A stretch of 64,000 nucleotides of DNA. Source: Onthophagus taurus (taxonomy: Eukaryota > Arthropoda > Insecta > Coleoptera > Scarabaeidae). A program made the translations under genes and the position numbers. Below are positions 25,593 through 38,107 of the stretch, piece after piece. Location: positions 3,968,001-4,032,000 of the forward strand of contig NC_091973.1 in the NCBI RefSeq assembly GCF_036711975.1, read 5' to 3'. The notes beneath the pieces were generated by a model. That model was not told the DNA's origin, searched no databases, and was given only the letters and a program-made list of their open reading frames with translations. Position 1 is the first letter of the stretch. Every line of letters starts with the position of its first letter.

Positions 25593-26300
25593 TATTTCGT
25601 ATACCAGAAAACACCACCTCATGATACTTGGGCGGCCGACGTTTTCGAAGTCGGCCGAGTATGATTCTATCTTGTTTGACATAGATGGAAAAAGCAACCT
25701 CGGTCGACATCGAAGACGTCGGCTGCCCCGCATATTTCGAATACTAGGGATACCAGCTTATGGTACTTGGGTTGGGAAAAAGTAACCTCCGAATATTTCA
25801 AATACCAGCAAGTACCACCTCATGGTACTTGGGTTGGGTTAGATTTGGTTGGGAAAAAGTAACCTCGGCCGACTTCGAAGACGTCGGCCGCCACCGAATA
25901 TTCCGAATACCAGAAAATACCACCTCATGATACTTGGGGCGGCCGACGTCTCCGAAGTCGGCCGAGTATGATCACATCTTGCTTGAAACGGCTTAAAAAA
26001 CCTCGGCCGACTTCGAAGACGTCGGCCGCTCTCACATATTTCGAATAGTAGAGAATACCAGTTCATGATACTTGGGTTGGGTTCGATTTGGTTGGGAAAA
26101 AGCAACCTCGGCGCAAATCGCATATTGCAATATCAATACTGTGATATTGGTTGCATACTTGCAATGATGACGTTGGGTACGATAATTAATTAATACACTG
26201 TATTTCGTATACCAGAAAATACCACCTCATGATACTCGGGGCGGCCGACGTCTTCGAAGTCGGCCGAGTATGATTCTACCTTCTTTGAAATGGATGGAAA

Positions 26301-28195
26301 AACACGTCTGATATTTTACATACCAGAATTGCAATACGTAAATCGCGTATTTTGTTGCATATACGGTTTAAGTTGGTGTGTAATGATGAGTATTTCCCTT
26401 AAAACAAGGAACGTTTACATCTGGTCCACAGGCCGATGGGTACGTACCCTAAAATTTATGCACCCCCGCGTGTGTTATGAAAATTATCCACAAAGTGCTC
26501 CCCCAAGTTTTGCCCTTCCTGTTCATTTTACGGGAATTCCGCGGGCGCCCGCCAAATCCCCGACGGGTCCCATGGGAATCATGAATTTTCCATAAGAATC
26601 CACCAATTGATCCGTCGCTGAGTTTACCCAAGTTCGTTTGCATCTTCCTATCGCATAATTTTAACAAACAACAATATGACTCTATTTTGTGATTCATTCA
26701 ATTTGAACGTTTCAAACCGGGTGATTAAGATAAAATAATATAATAAAAAGAAAGAAATTGGAGTGTCCAAACAAATAGTGACAAATCATCTTTAGATACA
26801 ATGAAAACACAATAAAAATGTTGTCAGCTATGTGAAATACGGCACCACATACATTCCACGGGTCGTTAATTTATTTTCTGTAAGCATACCTCGGCTTAAG
26901 CGTTTTCGAAGGGGGACGCGAAAGCGAAAATAGAAATAGAAGAGACCGTGCGATACGTAATTCTAGAATATGATTGATAGTTTTGTTTTGTCTTACCCCC
27001 TCGACCACGAGGGGAGGGGTTGGATAAACGAAAGAAAAGTGACGGTGAAATCTCACCGTAATCATTAATTTCTTTCTTCTCTGGTGGTCGCATTCTTTCT
27101 TACTGCTCCGTTTCGGCAAATTAAAAATTAATTCTCGTTTAACGCGTTCCGATTTTCCGACACCAAAAAAAAAGGGTGAAAATGAAAGTAAATTTCACCA
27201 CGGTATAAGTGGCACCAATGACGTTGTGAATCGACCCCTGTATATCGCGTCTACACAATTACTGTCAATATTTCCCGATCAACGACTGTGAGTGACGTAT
27301 AACCGAAATCGTTTTGGGTACACCTGACCCCAGATTTCCAGATTAACCTTATTTGTCATCAAATGAATTGACTCACTTTTAGCTTTATACAAATTTCTTG
27401 TTGAATCTTTTTTGAAATTTTTTAATATGTAAAAATGGTTGTCTAGATGAATGGATTTTTGAAGCATGTTTGTTGAAGTTAGTTCCTTATTATAAACCCA
27501 TTTACAGTTGAATCAAAAACAATTTTAAAAGTAATAAATCTATTTCTTTGTACTTATGTTTGTGTAGTTGAGAGAGTTGTAGAAGGAGGTCGAAGTAAGT
27601 GATTCTGAGATGTCATCCATTAGTTTGCGATAACATATGACTTGTCAGTATTAGAACTGGGCGATAAATCAAAATGCTGACAAATTCGTGATTTTTAACT
27701 TTTAAATAAGTCACCTCTTTTAGATTTTTAATATCTATCCGTGGCAGTACTCGCGACGCCGCCACTGCAGGATATTTAAATAGACGTTTGTATTGAATTT
27801 CAAATAACTTCCGCGATCGCCGTGCACGACCGGTTGTTTTCCTATTATTTTTATTTTTTGCCCTACAAAGCCATCTCACGTTATGCCCCTCGGGTTCAGT
27901 TCCAACCCTTCCACCTATTTTTGAATCAATAATAAAAACCTCTATGGTACTTACAGTAAGCGATCGACCGCAAATTAAGCCGTTAAAATAAACGTATATC
28001 AAGCACGTACCGCCATTCTCTTATTGATCTATTTCAGTGGCCGCGGGCAGCGAAAATGTTTATTTTTGAAAACGTGACGCAACAGCTATTGGCAGCATTA
28101 ATTGTTTTACTCAGCTCAACTTTTCATACTTTTGATAGAATTGATTTAACCAAAATTTCATTATTTTTTTATTTTTACATTAATCTTTTTGACCC
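26301..28195. other. Intron or intergenic stretch
   Basis: No supported gene, no clear repeat. Short open frames here are not recognisable. A TTTCAG before 28038 looks like an acceptor, but in the phase required by the 23301 exon it meets a stop after about ten codons. Confidence 0.4.
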
Positions 28196-28757
28196 AAATT
28201 ATTCATTAATATCAATTTTAGTTTATTTAGTTTATTTTAGTTTTTTGACAACAGTCTAGGCTTCTGCCAGAAATATCAAGTCTCCTACAAGCTTCTTCAA
28301 ACATTATCTAGTCTTCTGCCAGTAGTAGCCTTCTGTTAGAAGTATCTAATCTTCTATAAACACCATCTACTCATCTGTCCGCAGTATCTAGCTTTCTGCG
28401 AACAGTGTTTAGTCCCCATACAAGCAGTCTATCTTCTAGTCCTCTGCAGCATCAAGTCTTTTATTAGCTCTTTTCTGTCTTCTTCTGCAAGTAGTATCTA
28501 ATGTTGTTCCTAGAGTCATATATCATATTGGACTTAACACCAATCATTATTTATTTACAAATGTCCAGTCCTTATGTATTATTAGAAGTTATTAATATAT
28601 TTTTGGGTAAATTTGATATTGGTGAAGATGAATAATATTAAAGAGAACATATATCAACTGTTGCACGAATGTATTTTCCGTGATTTCTTTAGTTGTATAA
28701 CAAAGAGTGGCCCCTTCCTCCCAACCATTGGAGTATACCGAGATTTATTATGCATTT
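28196..28757 (+). repeat. Direct duplication, left copy (562 bp)
   Basis: Nearly identical to 29208-29760; the only length difference I see is about 9 bp near the start. The copies bracket palindrome array C. Inside (about 28250-28500) is a degenerate minisatellite of words like CTTCTGCCAGNAGTATCTAG. Confidence 0.9.
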
Positions 28758-29207
28758 TCGAATACTAGAGAATACCAGCTCATGGTACTTAGGTTGGGTT
28801 AGATTTGGTTGGGATAAAGTAACCTCGGCCGACTTCAAAGACGTCGGCCGCCACCGAATATTCCGAATACCAAAAAATACCACCTCATGATACTTGGGGC
28901 GGCCGACGTCTCCGAAGTCGGCCGAGTATGATCACATTTTGCTTGAAACGGCTTGAAAAACCTCGGCCGACTTCGCAGACGTCGGCCGCTCTCACATATT
29001 TCGAATAGTAGAGAATACCAGTTCATGATACTTGGGTTGGGTTGGATTTGGTTGAGAACAAGCAACCTCGGCGCAAATCGCATATTGCAATACCAATACT
29101 GTGATATTGGTTGCATACTTGCAATGATGACGTTGGGTACGATAATTAATTAATACACTGTATTTCGTATACCAGAAAATACCACCTCATGACACTTGGG
29201 GCAATAT
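28758..29207. repeat. Palindrome array C (copy of the 3' end of array B)
   Basis: This 450-bp segment holds three GGCCGAC-family cores with array B spacers and a right-half MITE (about 29075-29160). Its order matches about 25740-26235 of array B, so it derives from that array or its source. Confidence 0.85.
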
Positions 29208-29760
29208 AAATTATTCATTAATATCAATTTTAGTTTATTTTAGTTTTTTGACAACAGTCTAGGCTTCTGCCAGAAATATCAAGTCTCCTACAAGCTTCTT
29301 CAAACATTATCTAGTCTTCTGCCAGTAGTAGCCTTCTGTTAGAAGTATCTAATCTTCTATAAACACCATCTACTCATCTGTCCGCAGTATCTAGCTTTCT
29401 GCGAACAGTGTTTAGTCCCCATACAAGCAGTCTATCTTCTAGTCCTCTGCAGCATCAAGTCTTTTATTAGCTCTTTTCTGTCTTCTTCTGCAAGTAGTAT
29501 CTAATGTTGTTCCTAGAGTCATATATCATATTGGACTTAACACCAATCATTATTTATTTACAAATGTCCAGTCCTTATGTATTATTAGAAGTTATTAATA
29601 TATTTTTGGGTAAATTTGATATTGGTGAAGATGAATAATATTAAAGAGAACATATATCAACTGTTGCACGAATGTATTTTCCGTGATTTCTTTAGTTGTA
29701 TAACAAAGAGTGGCCCCTTCCTCCCAACCATTGGAGTATACCGAGATTTATTATGCATTT
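29208..29760 (+). repeat. Direct duplication, right copy (553 bp)
   Basis: Second copy of 28196-28757, offset 1003-1012 bp. Together they flank array C on both sides. Confidence 0.9.
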
Positions 29761-32153
29761 AAATTGCAGAAATAACACTGAATTTAAGTCGGCGATTTAA
29801 AATGTAGTTAGACTGTCAGACGCAAAGTGACAGTGCATTTATCAAGCGGTGGAAAAAAGACAAAGCGATTTTCTCTCCGCGCAACCCGTTACATAAAGGA
29901 GACACGGAGGCCGTGGACGGTACCCGAAAATAGCAAACAACAATCTAAGATTAACCGAGTAATTAAGATTTTTAAATGAGAGGCTCTCCAGAGAGTGTCT
30001 TATCCGTTTCTGTTTCGGAACTTTTCTAGGAATATGCCGCAAACCAACGAGATTTATATCATAAAGAAGGGGAATCGGAAAATTGTTGAAAAAGAAAACA
30101 GCAAACTAAACCGAAAGGACGCAATTAACGAAAAAAGAAATAATCGACAGTTTAACGAGTTTTTAATTGTCCCCTTTCCATTTTTTTCTTATTTTAATAT
30201 TTTAGATTAAAGTTCACGGTATCGATCATTGAACTTTACCTATTTGTCATTCCGACTAATTTACGGATTTTGCCTCAAAGTTAATGAAATGTCATAATAA
30301 GTGTATCTAGATGAAAGATAAGTGTAAATCGTTAGTTAGGTTAGAAAAGAAATTCAAAAGAATCATCAAGAAGCTATCATTGGCAGGATTGGTTGGATGG
30401 TGAGGGCAATTAGCGTAAACAATAGAAGGACGGAAAATTTCTGTGCGGTCGGTTTTTGTCGCGTCAATTTACAGGACCGATCAGGCGTGTTATAGGTAGG
30501 GTTGTGCCTTGGCGCAGATGCGCTGGACGCCGTTGGGTTAATAGAACACGTTAAAATTGAATCGCTCTCGCAGAGAGCAATTCAAATATCTCCCTCAATC
30601 GATAATCTCTACACCAGCGCTTTCTTGTTCGGAATTGACTGTTCCAAATTCTTCCGTAACCAGGATCCGCTCTTAACCGGACCGAGGGATTAAGCTGGGT
30701 GACTAAACTCAACCCTTAATTTCAAATGGTGACATGTTGCCGTGGTTCGCGGTGTGAAAAGCGGAAAAGCGCGATAATTTGAACCACGTGTCTTCGAGGT
30801 TTACTAATTGGGATCGCTCTAATAGTAGCGTAACGCGTATTTGCAATATGGCATCTGTTTGTTGGGATTTCAAAACAACCCCGTCCAATTAGCTAATAAA
30901 CATACATTCCTATTACGTCTAACGTGGATACAAACTAATATTTTCATTCCCGAAACATTCAGTTTACTCTAATTTAGCCATAACGTCCTCCCATCACACT
31001 CAACTATCTAGCACCAATTAAGCGATCTCTGAGGATTCGCCCGTTGCTCTGCTCAAATCTAGAATTTCCTTAGGGTCCACTTTTGATAACTATTCTGAGT
31101 TCGCTTTCTATAACCGACAAACGTTTCTACTTGATCTTAACTAACCTTGTTATCCTATTTATTTACAATTAGGATTTTTGAATTTTTTTATTATTTTTGG
31201 TAAGGATTAAAAAGTAATATTAAATTATGACCCGAAACGAAAGGTTTTGTGTACGTAAAAGGAATATTAAAACGAGCAAATTGGAATTAAACAAAATTTA
31301 CCAATATCGGTGAAATCCTTTATTCGCAACTGTGAGAGCTGGTTGGTGTGTACTCCCAACCGGTATGTACACAGCAGAAATAAAAAAATGCTGGGTGAAT
31401 TGAATCGAAACTGTAGTTGGAAATCATGTGGAGGTCTCTATGAAAAACGAACTAAAATTTTGAGCATTACAACGTTTTCCGGCTTATTCGGATGTCAAAC
31501 ACCGGTGGCAACGGCTAATTAGGTATAGTTACAAGCTGTGGTCGGCTTTTGTATAAATCAGCCGGCCATGCAGCCATAATGGTTTGCTATTTAGAATGAC
31601 AAAGCCGAAATGCCACATATGCTACCGGTGACGTGTGTCTGTTTTAATGGGTCGAAGGTCGGTCATTAAGGAAACTGGAAATTAGTAACCAAAAATTTCG
31701 TGATCCTTGCCTGGGTCATTGTGCGGTAGAATTTACGAGTTCCTATTATGACAGCCGATACCGTGCCGGGCGTCAATAATCGTAAACGATCGTAATTTAC
31801 AAGCGGAATAAGGTGCCAGCTCAAAACCGCTGCTCTGTTTACGGCTAAGTATAGAATTTACATTATCGTCAAACCCGGCGCGAAAATAAATCTTCTCCCT
31901 TCTGAAGCGCGTTTTCAATTTCAAAACTACCCCATATAATTGATTTATTGCCCGTTTCATAGCGCTGACCTCGTCTGCAAAATGTAACGGACTTTTCGTC
32001 TCTCTTTTTACCAACTTCTGTTTGTAAATTTACGCCATTCCAATTATACCGCCGGACAATATCCCTTTTTATAGCTGTGTACATGTACAATCAACTCAAA
32101 CATTTATGTATCAAAAATCACTACTCATACTAATTCGTTTAACAACCAATATT
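29761..32153. other. Intron or intergenic stretch
   Basis: Single-copy looking DNA with mixed base composition. No coding region, RNA gene or repeat was recognised. Confidence 0.4.
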
Positions 32154-35130
32154 AACAAATCTTTTGATCTTTCGAATATTTAATATTCACATTTATATAT
32201 ATAATAGGGGTATATCTATATACCCCTCTGGCGTACTTCCACATATTTTCTTGCTGTTTATAGTTTAGCCATATTTTGAGTAGCACGAACACAATAATCA
32301 CGATCAACAATACTTATGGCTCTATCAGATTATTAAAATATTCCCACGGTCGCCCCAAGTGTTACGAACATTAGTTAGTACTTCGAAGACGTCGGCCGAG
32401 ATTATTTCATATATCGAATTTAATAATACGCGATTTGCGTATTGCAATACCAATACTGTGATATTGGTTGCATACTTGCAATGATGACGTCGTTTACGAT
32501 AATTAATTAATACACTGTGTATTAATTACATAGGGAAAGAGTTACATTTAACGCGTACTGTACAATATAAATTTTATGTATTGATATTACTTGGTAGTTG
32601 ATGTGAAAATACAGATTCTTTGATCTTTCGAATATTTAATATTCACATTTATATATATAATATATTTATATACCTCTTTGGTGTACTTCCACATATTTTC
32701 TTGCTGTTTATAGTTTAGCCATACTCTGAGTAGCACGAACACAATAATCATGGTCAACAATACTTATGGCGGCCGACATCTTCGAAGTCGGCCGAGATTA
32801 TTAAAATATTCCCACGGTCGCCCCAAGTGTCACGAACAATACTTAGGGCGGCCGACGTCTTCGAAGTCGGCCGAGATTATTTCATATATCTAACTTAATA
32901 ATACGCTTAGTAATATGCGATTTACGTATTGCAATACCAATACTGTGATATTGGTTGCATACTTGCAATGAGGACGCCGGGTACGATAATTAATTAATAC
33001 ACTATATTAATTACATAGGGAAAGAGTTATATTTGACGCGTACTGTACAATATAAATTTTATGTATTGATATTACTTGGTAGTTGATGTGAAAATAGGGA
33101 TTCTTTTGATCTTACGAATATTTAATATTCACATTTATATATATAATATATTTATATACCTCTCTGGTGTACTTCCACATATTTTCTTGCTGTTTATAGT
33201 TTAGCCATATTCTGAGTAGCACGAACACAATAATCATGGTCAACAATACTTAGTGCGGCCGACGTCTTCGAAGTCGGCCGAGATTATTTCACATATCTAA
33301 CTTAATAATACGCTTAGTAATATGCAATTTACGTATTGCAATACCAATACTGTGATATTGGTTGCATACTTGCAATGATGACGTCGTTTACGATAATTAA
33401 TTAATACACTGTATATTAATTACATAGGGAAAGAGTTACATTTGATGCGTACTGTACAATATAAATTTTATGTATTGATATTACTTGGTAGTTGATGTGA
33501 AAATAAGGATTCTTTTGATCTTTCGAATATTTAATATTCACATTTATATATATAATATATTTATATACCTCTTTGATGTACTTCCACATATTTTCTTGCT
33601 GTTTATAGTTTAGCCATATTCTGAGTAGCAGGAACACAATAATCATGGTCAACAATACTTAGTGCGGCCGACGTCTTCGAAGTCGGCCGAGATTATTTCA
33701 CATATCTAACTTAATAATACGCTTAGTAATATGCAATTTACGTATTGCAATACCAATACTGTGATATTGGTTGCATACTTGCAATGATGACGTCGTTTAC
33801 GATAATTAATTAATACACTGTATATTAATTACATAGGTAAAGAGTTACATTTGATGCGTAGTGTACAATATAAATTTTATGTATTGATATTACTTGGTAG
33901 TTGATGTGAAAATAGAGATTCTTTTGATCTTACGAATATTTAATATTCACATTTATGTATATAATATATCTATTTACCTCTCTGGTGTAATTCCACATAT
34001 TTTCTTGCTGTTTATAGTTCAGCCATATTCTGAGTAGCACGAACACAATAATCACGGTCAACAATACTTATGGCGGCCGACGTCTTCGAAGTCGGCCGAG
34101 ATTATTAAAATATTCCGACGGCCGCCCCTGTTGTCACGAACAATACTTAGGGCGGCCGACGTCTTCGAAGTCGGCCGAGATTATTTCATATATCTAATTT
34201 AATAATACGCTTAGTAATATGCGATTTACGTATTGCAATACCAATACTGTGATATTGGTTGCATACTTGCAATAATGACGCCGTTTACGATAATTAATTA
34301 ATACACTGTATATTAATTACATAGGGAAAGAGTTACATTTGACGCGTACTGTACAATATAAATTTTATGTATTGATATTACTTGGTAGTTGATGTGAAAA
34401 TACAGATTCTTTGATCTTTCGAATATTTAATATTCACATTTATATATATAATATATTTATATACCTCTTTGGTGTACTTCCACATATTTTCTTGCTGTTT
34501 ATAGTTTAGCCATACTCTGAGTAGCACGAACACAATAATCGCGGTCACCAATACTTATGGCGGCCGACGTCTTCGAAGTCGGCCGAGATTATTAAAATAT
34601 TCCCACGGCCGCCCCAAGTGTCACGAACAATATTTAGGGCGGCCGACGTCTTCGAAGTCGGCCGAGATTATTTCATATATCTAATTTAATAATACGCTTA
34701 GTAATACGCGATTTGCGTATTGCAATACCAATACTGTGATATTGGTTGCATACTTGCAATGATGACGTCGGGTACGATAATTAATTAATACACTGTGTAT
34801 TAATTACATAGGAAAAGAGTTACATTTGAGGCGTACTGTACAATATAAATTATATATATTGATATTACTTGGTAGTTGATGTGAAAATAGAGATTCTTTG
34901 ATCTTTCGAATATTTAATATTCACATTTATATATATAATATATTTATATAACTCTTTGATGTACTTCCACATATTTTCTTGCTGTTTATAGTTTAGCCAT
35001 ATTCTGAGTAGCACGAACACAATACAGTCGCGTTACATTTGACGCGCACTGTACAATATAAATTTTATATATTGATATTGCTTGGTAGTTGATGTAGAAA
35101 TAGGTTCATATCTTTCGTATAATATTTACT
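32154..35130 (+). repeat. Tandem array D: 409-bp and 487-bp units with palindrome cores
   Basis: Seven head-to-tail units. The landmark ACATATTTTCTTGCTGTTTA starts at 32241, 32691, 33177, 33586, 33995, 34482 and 34969, giving spacings of 450, 486, 409, 409, 487 and 487 bp. Each unit contains an AT-rich segment, one or two GGCCGAC-family cores and the right half of the Tc1/mariner MITE ending AATTAATTAATACACTGT. The 78-bp difference is one extra core plus its spacer (CCAAGTGTCACGAACAATA). The last unit lacks the core and decays. Confidence 0.9.
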
Positions 35131-36796
35131 ATCGAGGTAGAGCCTCAATAAAATAGAGCATTCGCGGGATTTTGCCGATATACAAGTTGCATACAAGCGA
35201 GGTATGGAAAGTAAACACGGCCGTAATAGTGTTACACGCACACTCGTTCACCGTTAGTGTTTATTAAATACGTTTGCTTCGTTTTGCATGAAAATAATCG
35301 ATGGCGGGTGAAACTCTGAAACTTAATTTTAATTAAATCCCGGAAAATATAGTTAGTTATGCAGGTGGGACTGGAACGGGCCGTATTGTACTTTTAATTA
35401 ATTTTCTTATTTCCTAACCGCTGATACTTTGTCGCTAGTGTAGTTTATAAGGAACTTTTCAATTTAATTCCGCAACGAGTAATAACCAAATGCCTTAAGC
35501 GCTTTACGACGGGGAACGTTAAAAGTTCGTCCGCTAACGCAAATTGATGTCTTAATCGTAGTTTGTAAAACAATATTTTATTACGAGACAGCCATTTTCG
35601 TCAAGTATTAAAATGTTATTTTCGAAAAATTTAAGTTAAAAAAATTTAATCTCATAAATTATTATAAAACGGAATCGGTTAAGAGAGAATTTATCATCTT
35701 CATTTCACAAACGACCTAGACATTTCGAAAACGAGCTTTCCATCATAGCCGCGAGCCGGTATAAGTAATAACTCGAGTGGTGACTGGTGGAAATTGGTAA
35801 ATTTCGAGAAGTTTCAATATCGGACCGTGGCTGAGGTGTTTTCAGCTCGCTTGAGCGTTAACCTGTCTGTCAAAGGTTTGAAAAACATTAAACCAGATCC
35901 GCCAAAGTTTCGAACTTTAATGTGTAACAAATATTTTATTTTATTGCATGAATTTTTGAGTTAACTGTACATCTAGGAACTATAATTTCTCTTTATAGCT
36001 TCCAAGTGAGCAGAGAAAGTAAGATTGAAACGACGCCTTTAGCTGTGAAAAGGGCACTAAACAAAGATTTAATACTCAATATGTACCTAGCACCCTTTTA
36101 ATCAACAGTTTCGTAAGAAACCCTTTGAGACAAACGTCGTAGAAAGTAATAGACGAAAGAGGGCAAATACCTTTTGTACAGAATTTTCCGGCTCTAGTTT
36201 TCTCATTCGAAAGGAATTAAGACGAATAGTGCTCGTAATAAAATATAAGGGAGGAGATGACACTGTAAAAAATCCTTGTATCTATTCGACGTTTACAGTT
36301 TTCGCATGACAACGGACCCCATTAACGCGGTTACTACTTTGGGAGCGGAATTAGAAAATGGAACGGAAAGTTGTTTATCAAGGGCCTCTTAAGTTTATAG
36401 CGTTCGCGTTCCGTCAAACACGGTATAGCACTCGTTCGAAACCCCTTAAAAACTGCCCACTTAAGATTTGTTCGTTTCCGTTTCAATTAAACGTTGGTTT
36501 ATTACTCGTCGCTTCGCCCGGAGTAAATTAAAATACTCCCAATAAATTCATTTAATGGTTTTAATGGAAAATGATAATAGTTAATTAAAATGTCAATTAA
36601 TTACACCGCTTATAAACCTTTTAAGTCCTGTCATATCCCAAAAAGGTTCAAATGGTAATCTGGGCTTAAATTCATTCCACCGGATTTATTACAATAGCCT
36701 TTGAAGTTACTTATGACAGGTGTTCATTACGTTTGTAACACACATGTATATAACGCCAAAAGGCAAACGACATAAAACAGTAATCAACATCCTCAA

Positions 36797-36829
<33 letters not shown>

Positions 36830-37989
36830 ACTAAGTGAAAAAAAATGTATGCCGCAGAGCATAATTACTTTTGCATCTATTTTCCCATCTCCCCATTCCT
36901 GCAATCGAAACTGTTTATTTTTAAACAATCATTCCACTGGGGGATCAATTCGGGCAAATATTGGAACGAGTGTTTCGTTAACACCGCAATTTGCAGTTGA
37001 TTACCATCGGTCAGAGCCTGGGGCCTAAAATAGTTTTTGCGTACTCGAAGCTCCCACAATTTTTGCGGTGGAAAACCGTAAAACCTATTCAATTCTTCAA
37101 AAATTGTTTACGTCCCGTTGAAACAGCGCCATAAGTCGCGGTAAAATCAATACTCAACGTTGTGGACCGTATGGCCCGAATTACTGTGCCAGTAGATAAA
37201 CATAGGCCATATTGTCTCCCGTACGGGTGCTCCGGATCTTTCAGGAAAACGATTTCGACTCAAAATTTACTTTATTAAACATTCCAACAAGATTCAATAC
37301 CTTGGGAGACTCGCTTAATGCAAATGTAAGCGAAAGGCATTTTTGATCTTTAATATAATATATTAACGTTTTTATATATATTAAATAATTGCCGCATAAA
37401 CTGCTTTATATAAGTTTCGGGCGTTCACGGACAATGGCCATTTATTAACGTGGAATTATCAGCTTCGATAATTTACAAGCTTCGCGGGATTGCCGCGAAG
37501 TGTTATACCAGCCTTTGAACTGCAAATTTACAATGTATAATTCATCCAGGCAAATTGCAGGTTTTGGTGAATTTATGTTTAAACGAATGTGAATTGTTAG
37601 CTGCTTGCAATAGAGAAACTAACTACAAGCGCTGTGCAATATTCTAGTCATATTTAACTATAACAAATATTTTATATTACAACTTCTCTGACTAAATCTC
37701 ATAATCCACTCATTTTTGAATTCTAATTATTTCTTGTTGTTACATATCTTATTTTTTATCTTAAAATGTTGTTATATATCTTAAATCATTAATATTAATC
37801 ATTTAAATTCTTACATCATTCAATTGGTCGATACAGTATGGCTGTTCAACTAACCCAATCGGACAATGCTGTCGAGATAATCTGCATCACAAAGCAAACC
37901 AAGTATTGATCCCTTGAAATGGTAATAACGGGTGCCGGACCTATTTTTATTGTAGCTGCCATTAGACACAAAAGGGTAATTTGAAAAGA
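35131..37989. other. Intron or intergenic stretch
   Basis: No gene supported. It contains an AT dinucleotide run at 36797-36823 and otherwise unremarkable DNA. Confidence 0.4.
36797..36823. repeat. AT dinucleotide microsatellite
   Basis: Uninterrupted alternating A and T over 27 bases. Confidence 0.95.
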
Positions 37990-38107
37990 AACTGATTTTC
38001 AAGGTTGTAACTGTAATCGAATGCGATAACTGTTATCGTTATCGCCGTTTAATTGTTGAGATTTATTTGTAGAGCTTTTATCAAGTTGAATCGTCAAATC
38101 GTGTAAC
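37990..38107 (+). repeat. Flanking direct repeat of array E, left copy
   Basis: AACTGATTTTCAAGGTTGTA to GTGTAAC is repeated at 40095-40217 with about 10 percent differences. The repeat lies immediately left of array E and contains no palindrome core. Confidence 0.85.

Larger units (their letters stand above)
24448..26300. repeat. Palindrome array B with embedded MITEs
   Basis: It contains many copies of the GGCCGAC-family core separated by spacers with CCACCTCATGATACTTGGG, GAATACTAGAGAATACCAGC and TTGGGTTGGGTTAGATTTGG. Two complete Tc1/mariner-type MITEs lie inside. A higher-order repeat of about 816 bp is visible: GGATTGAAAAAGCAATCTCC starts at 24601 and 25417. The array starts with the left half of the MITE (24448-24497), and a right half sits near its end (about 26105-26205), followed by one more core. 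Confidence 0.9.

Noticed and set aside
27613-28002. 129-codon minus-strand frame
   Set aside because: No recognisable domain, no splice support, and composition like the surrounding non-coding DNA.
28038-28070. Second exon of the signal-peptide gene after TTTCAG
   Set aside because: In the required phase the frame stops after about ten codons and no good donor precedes the stop.
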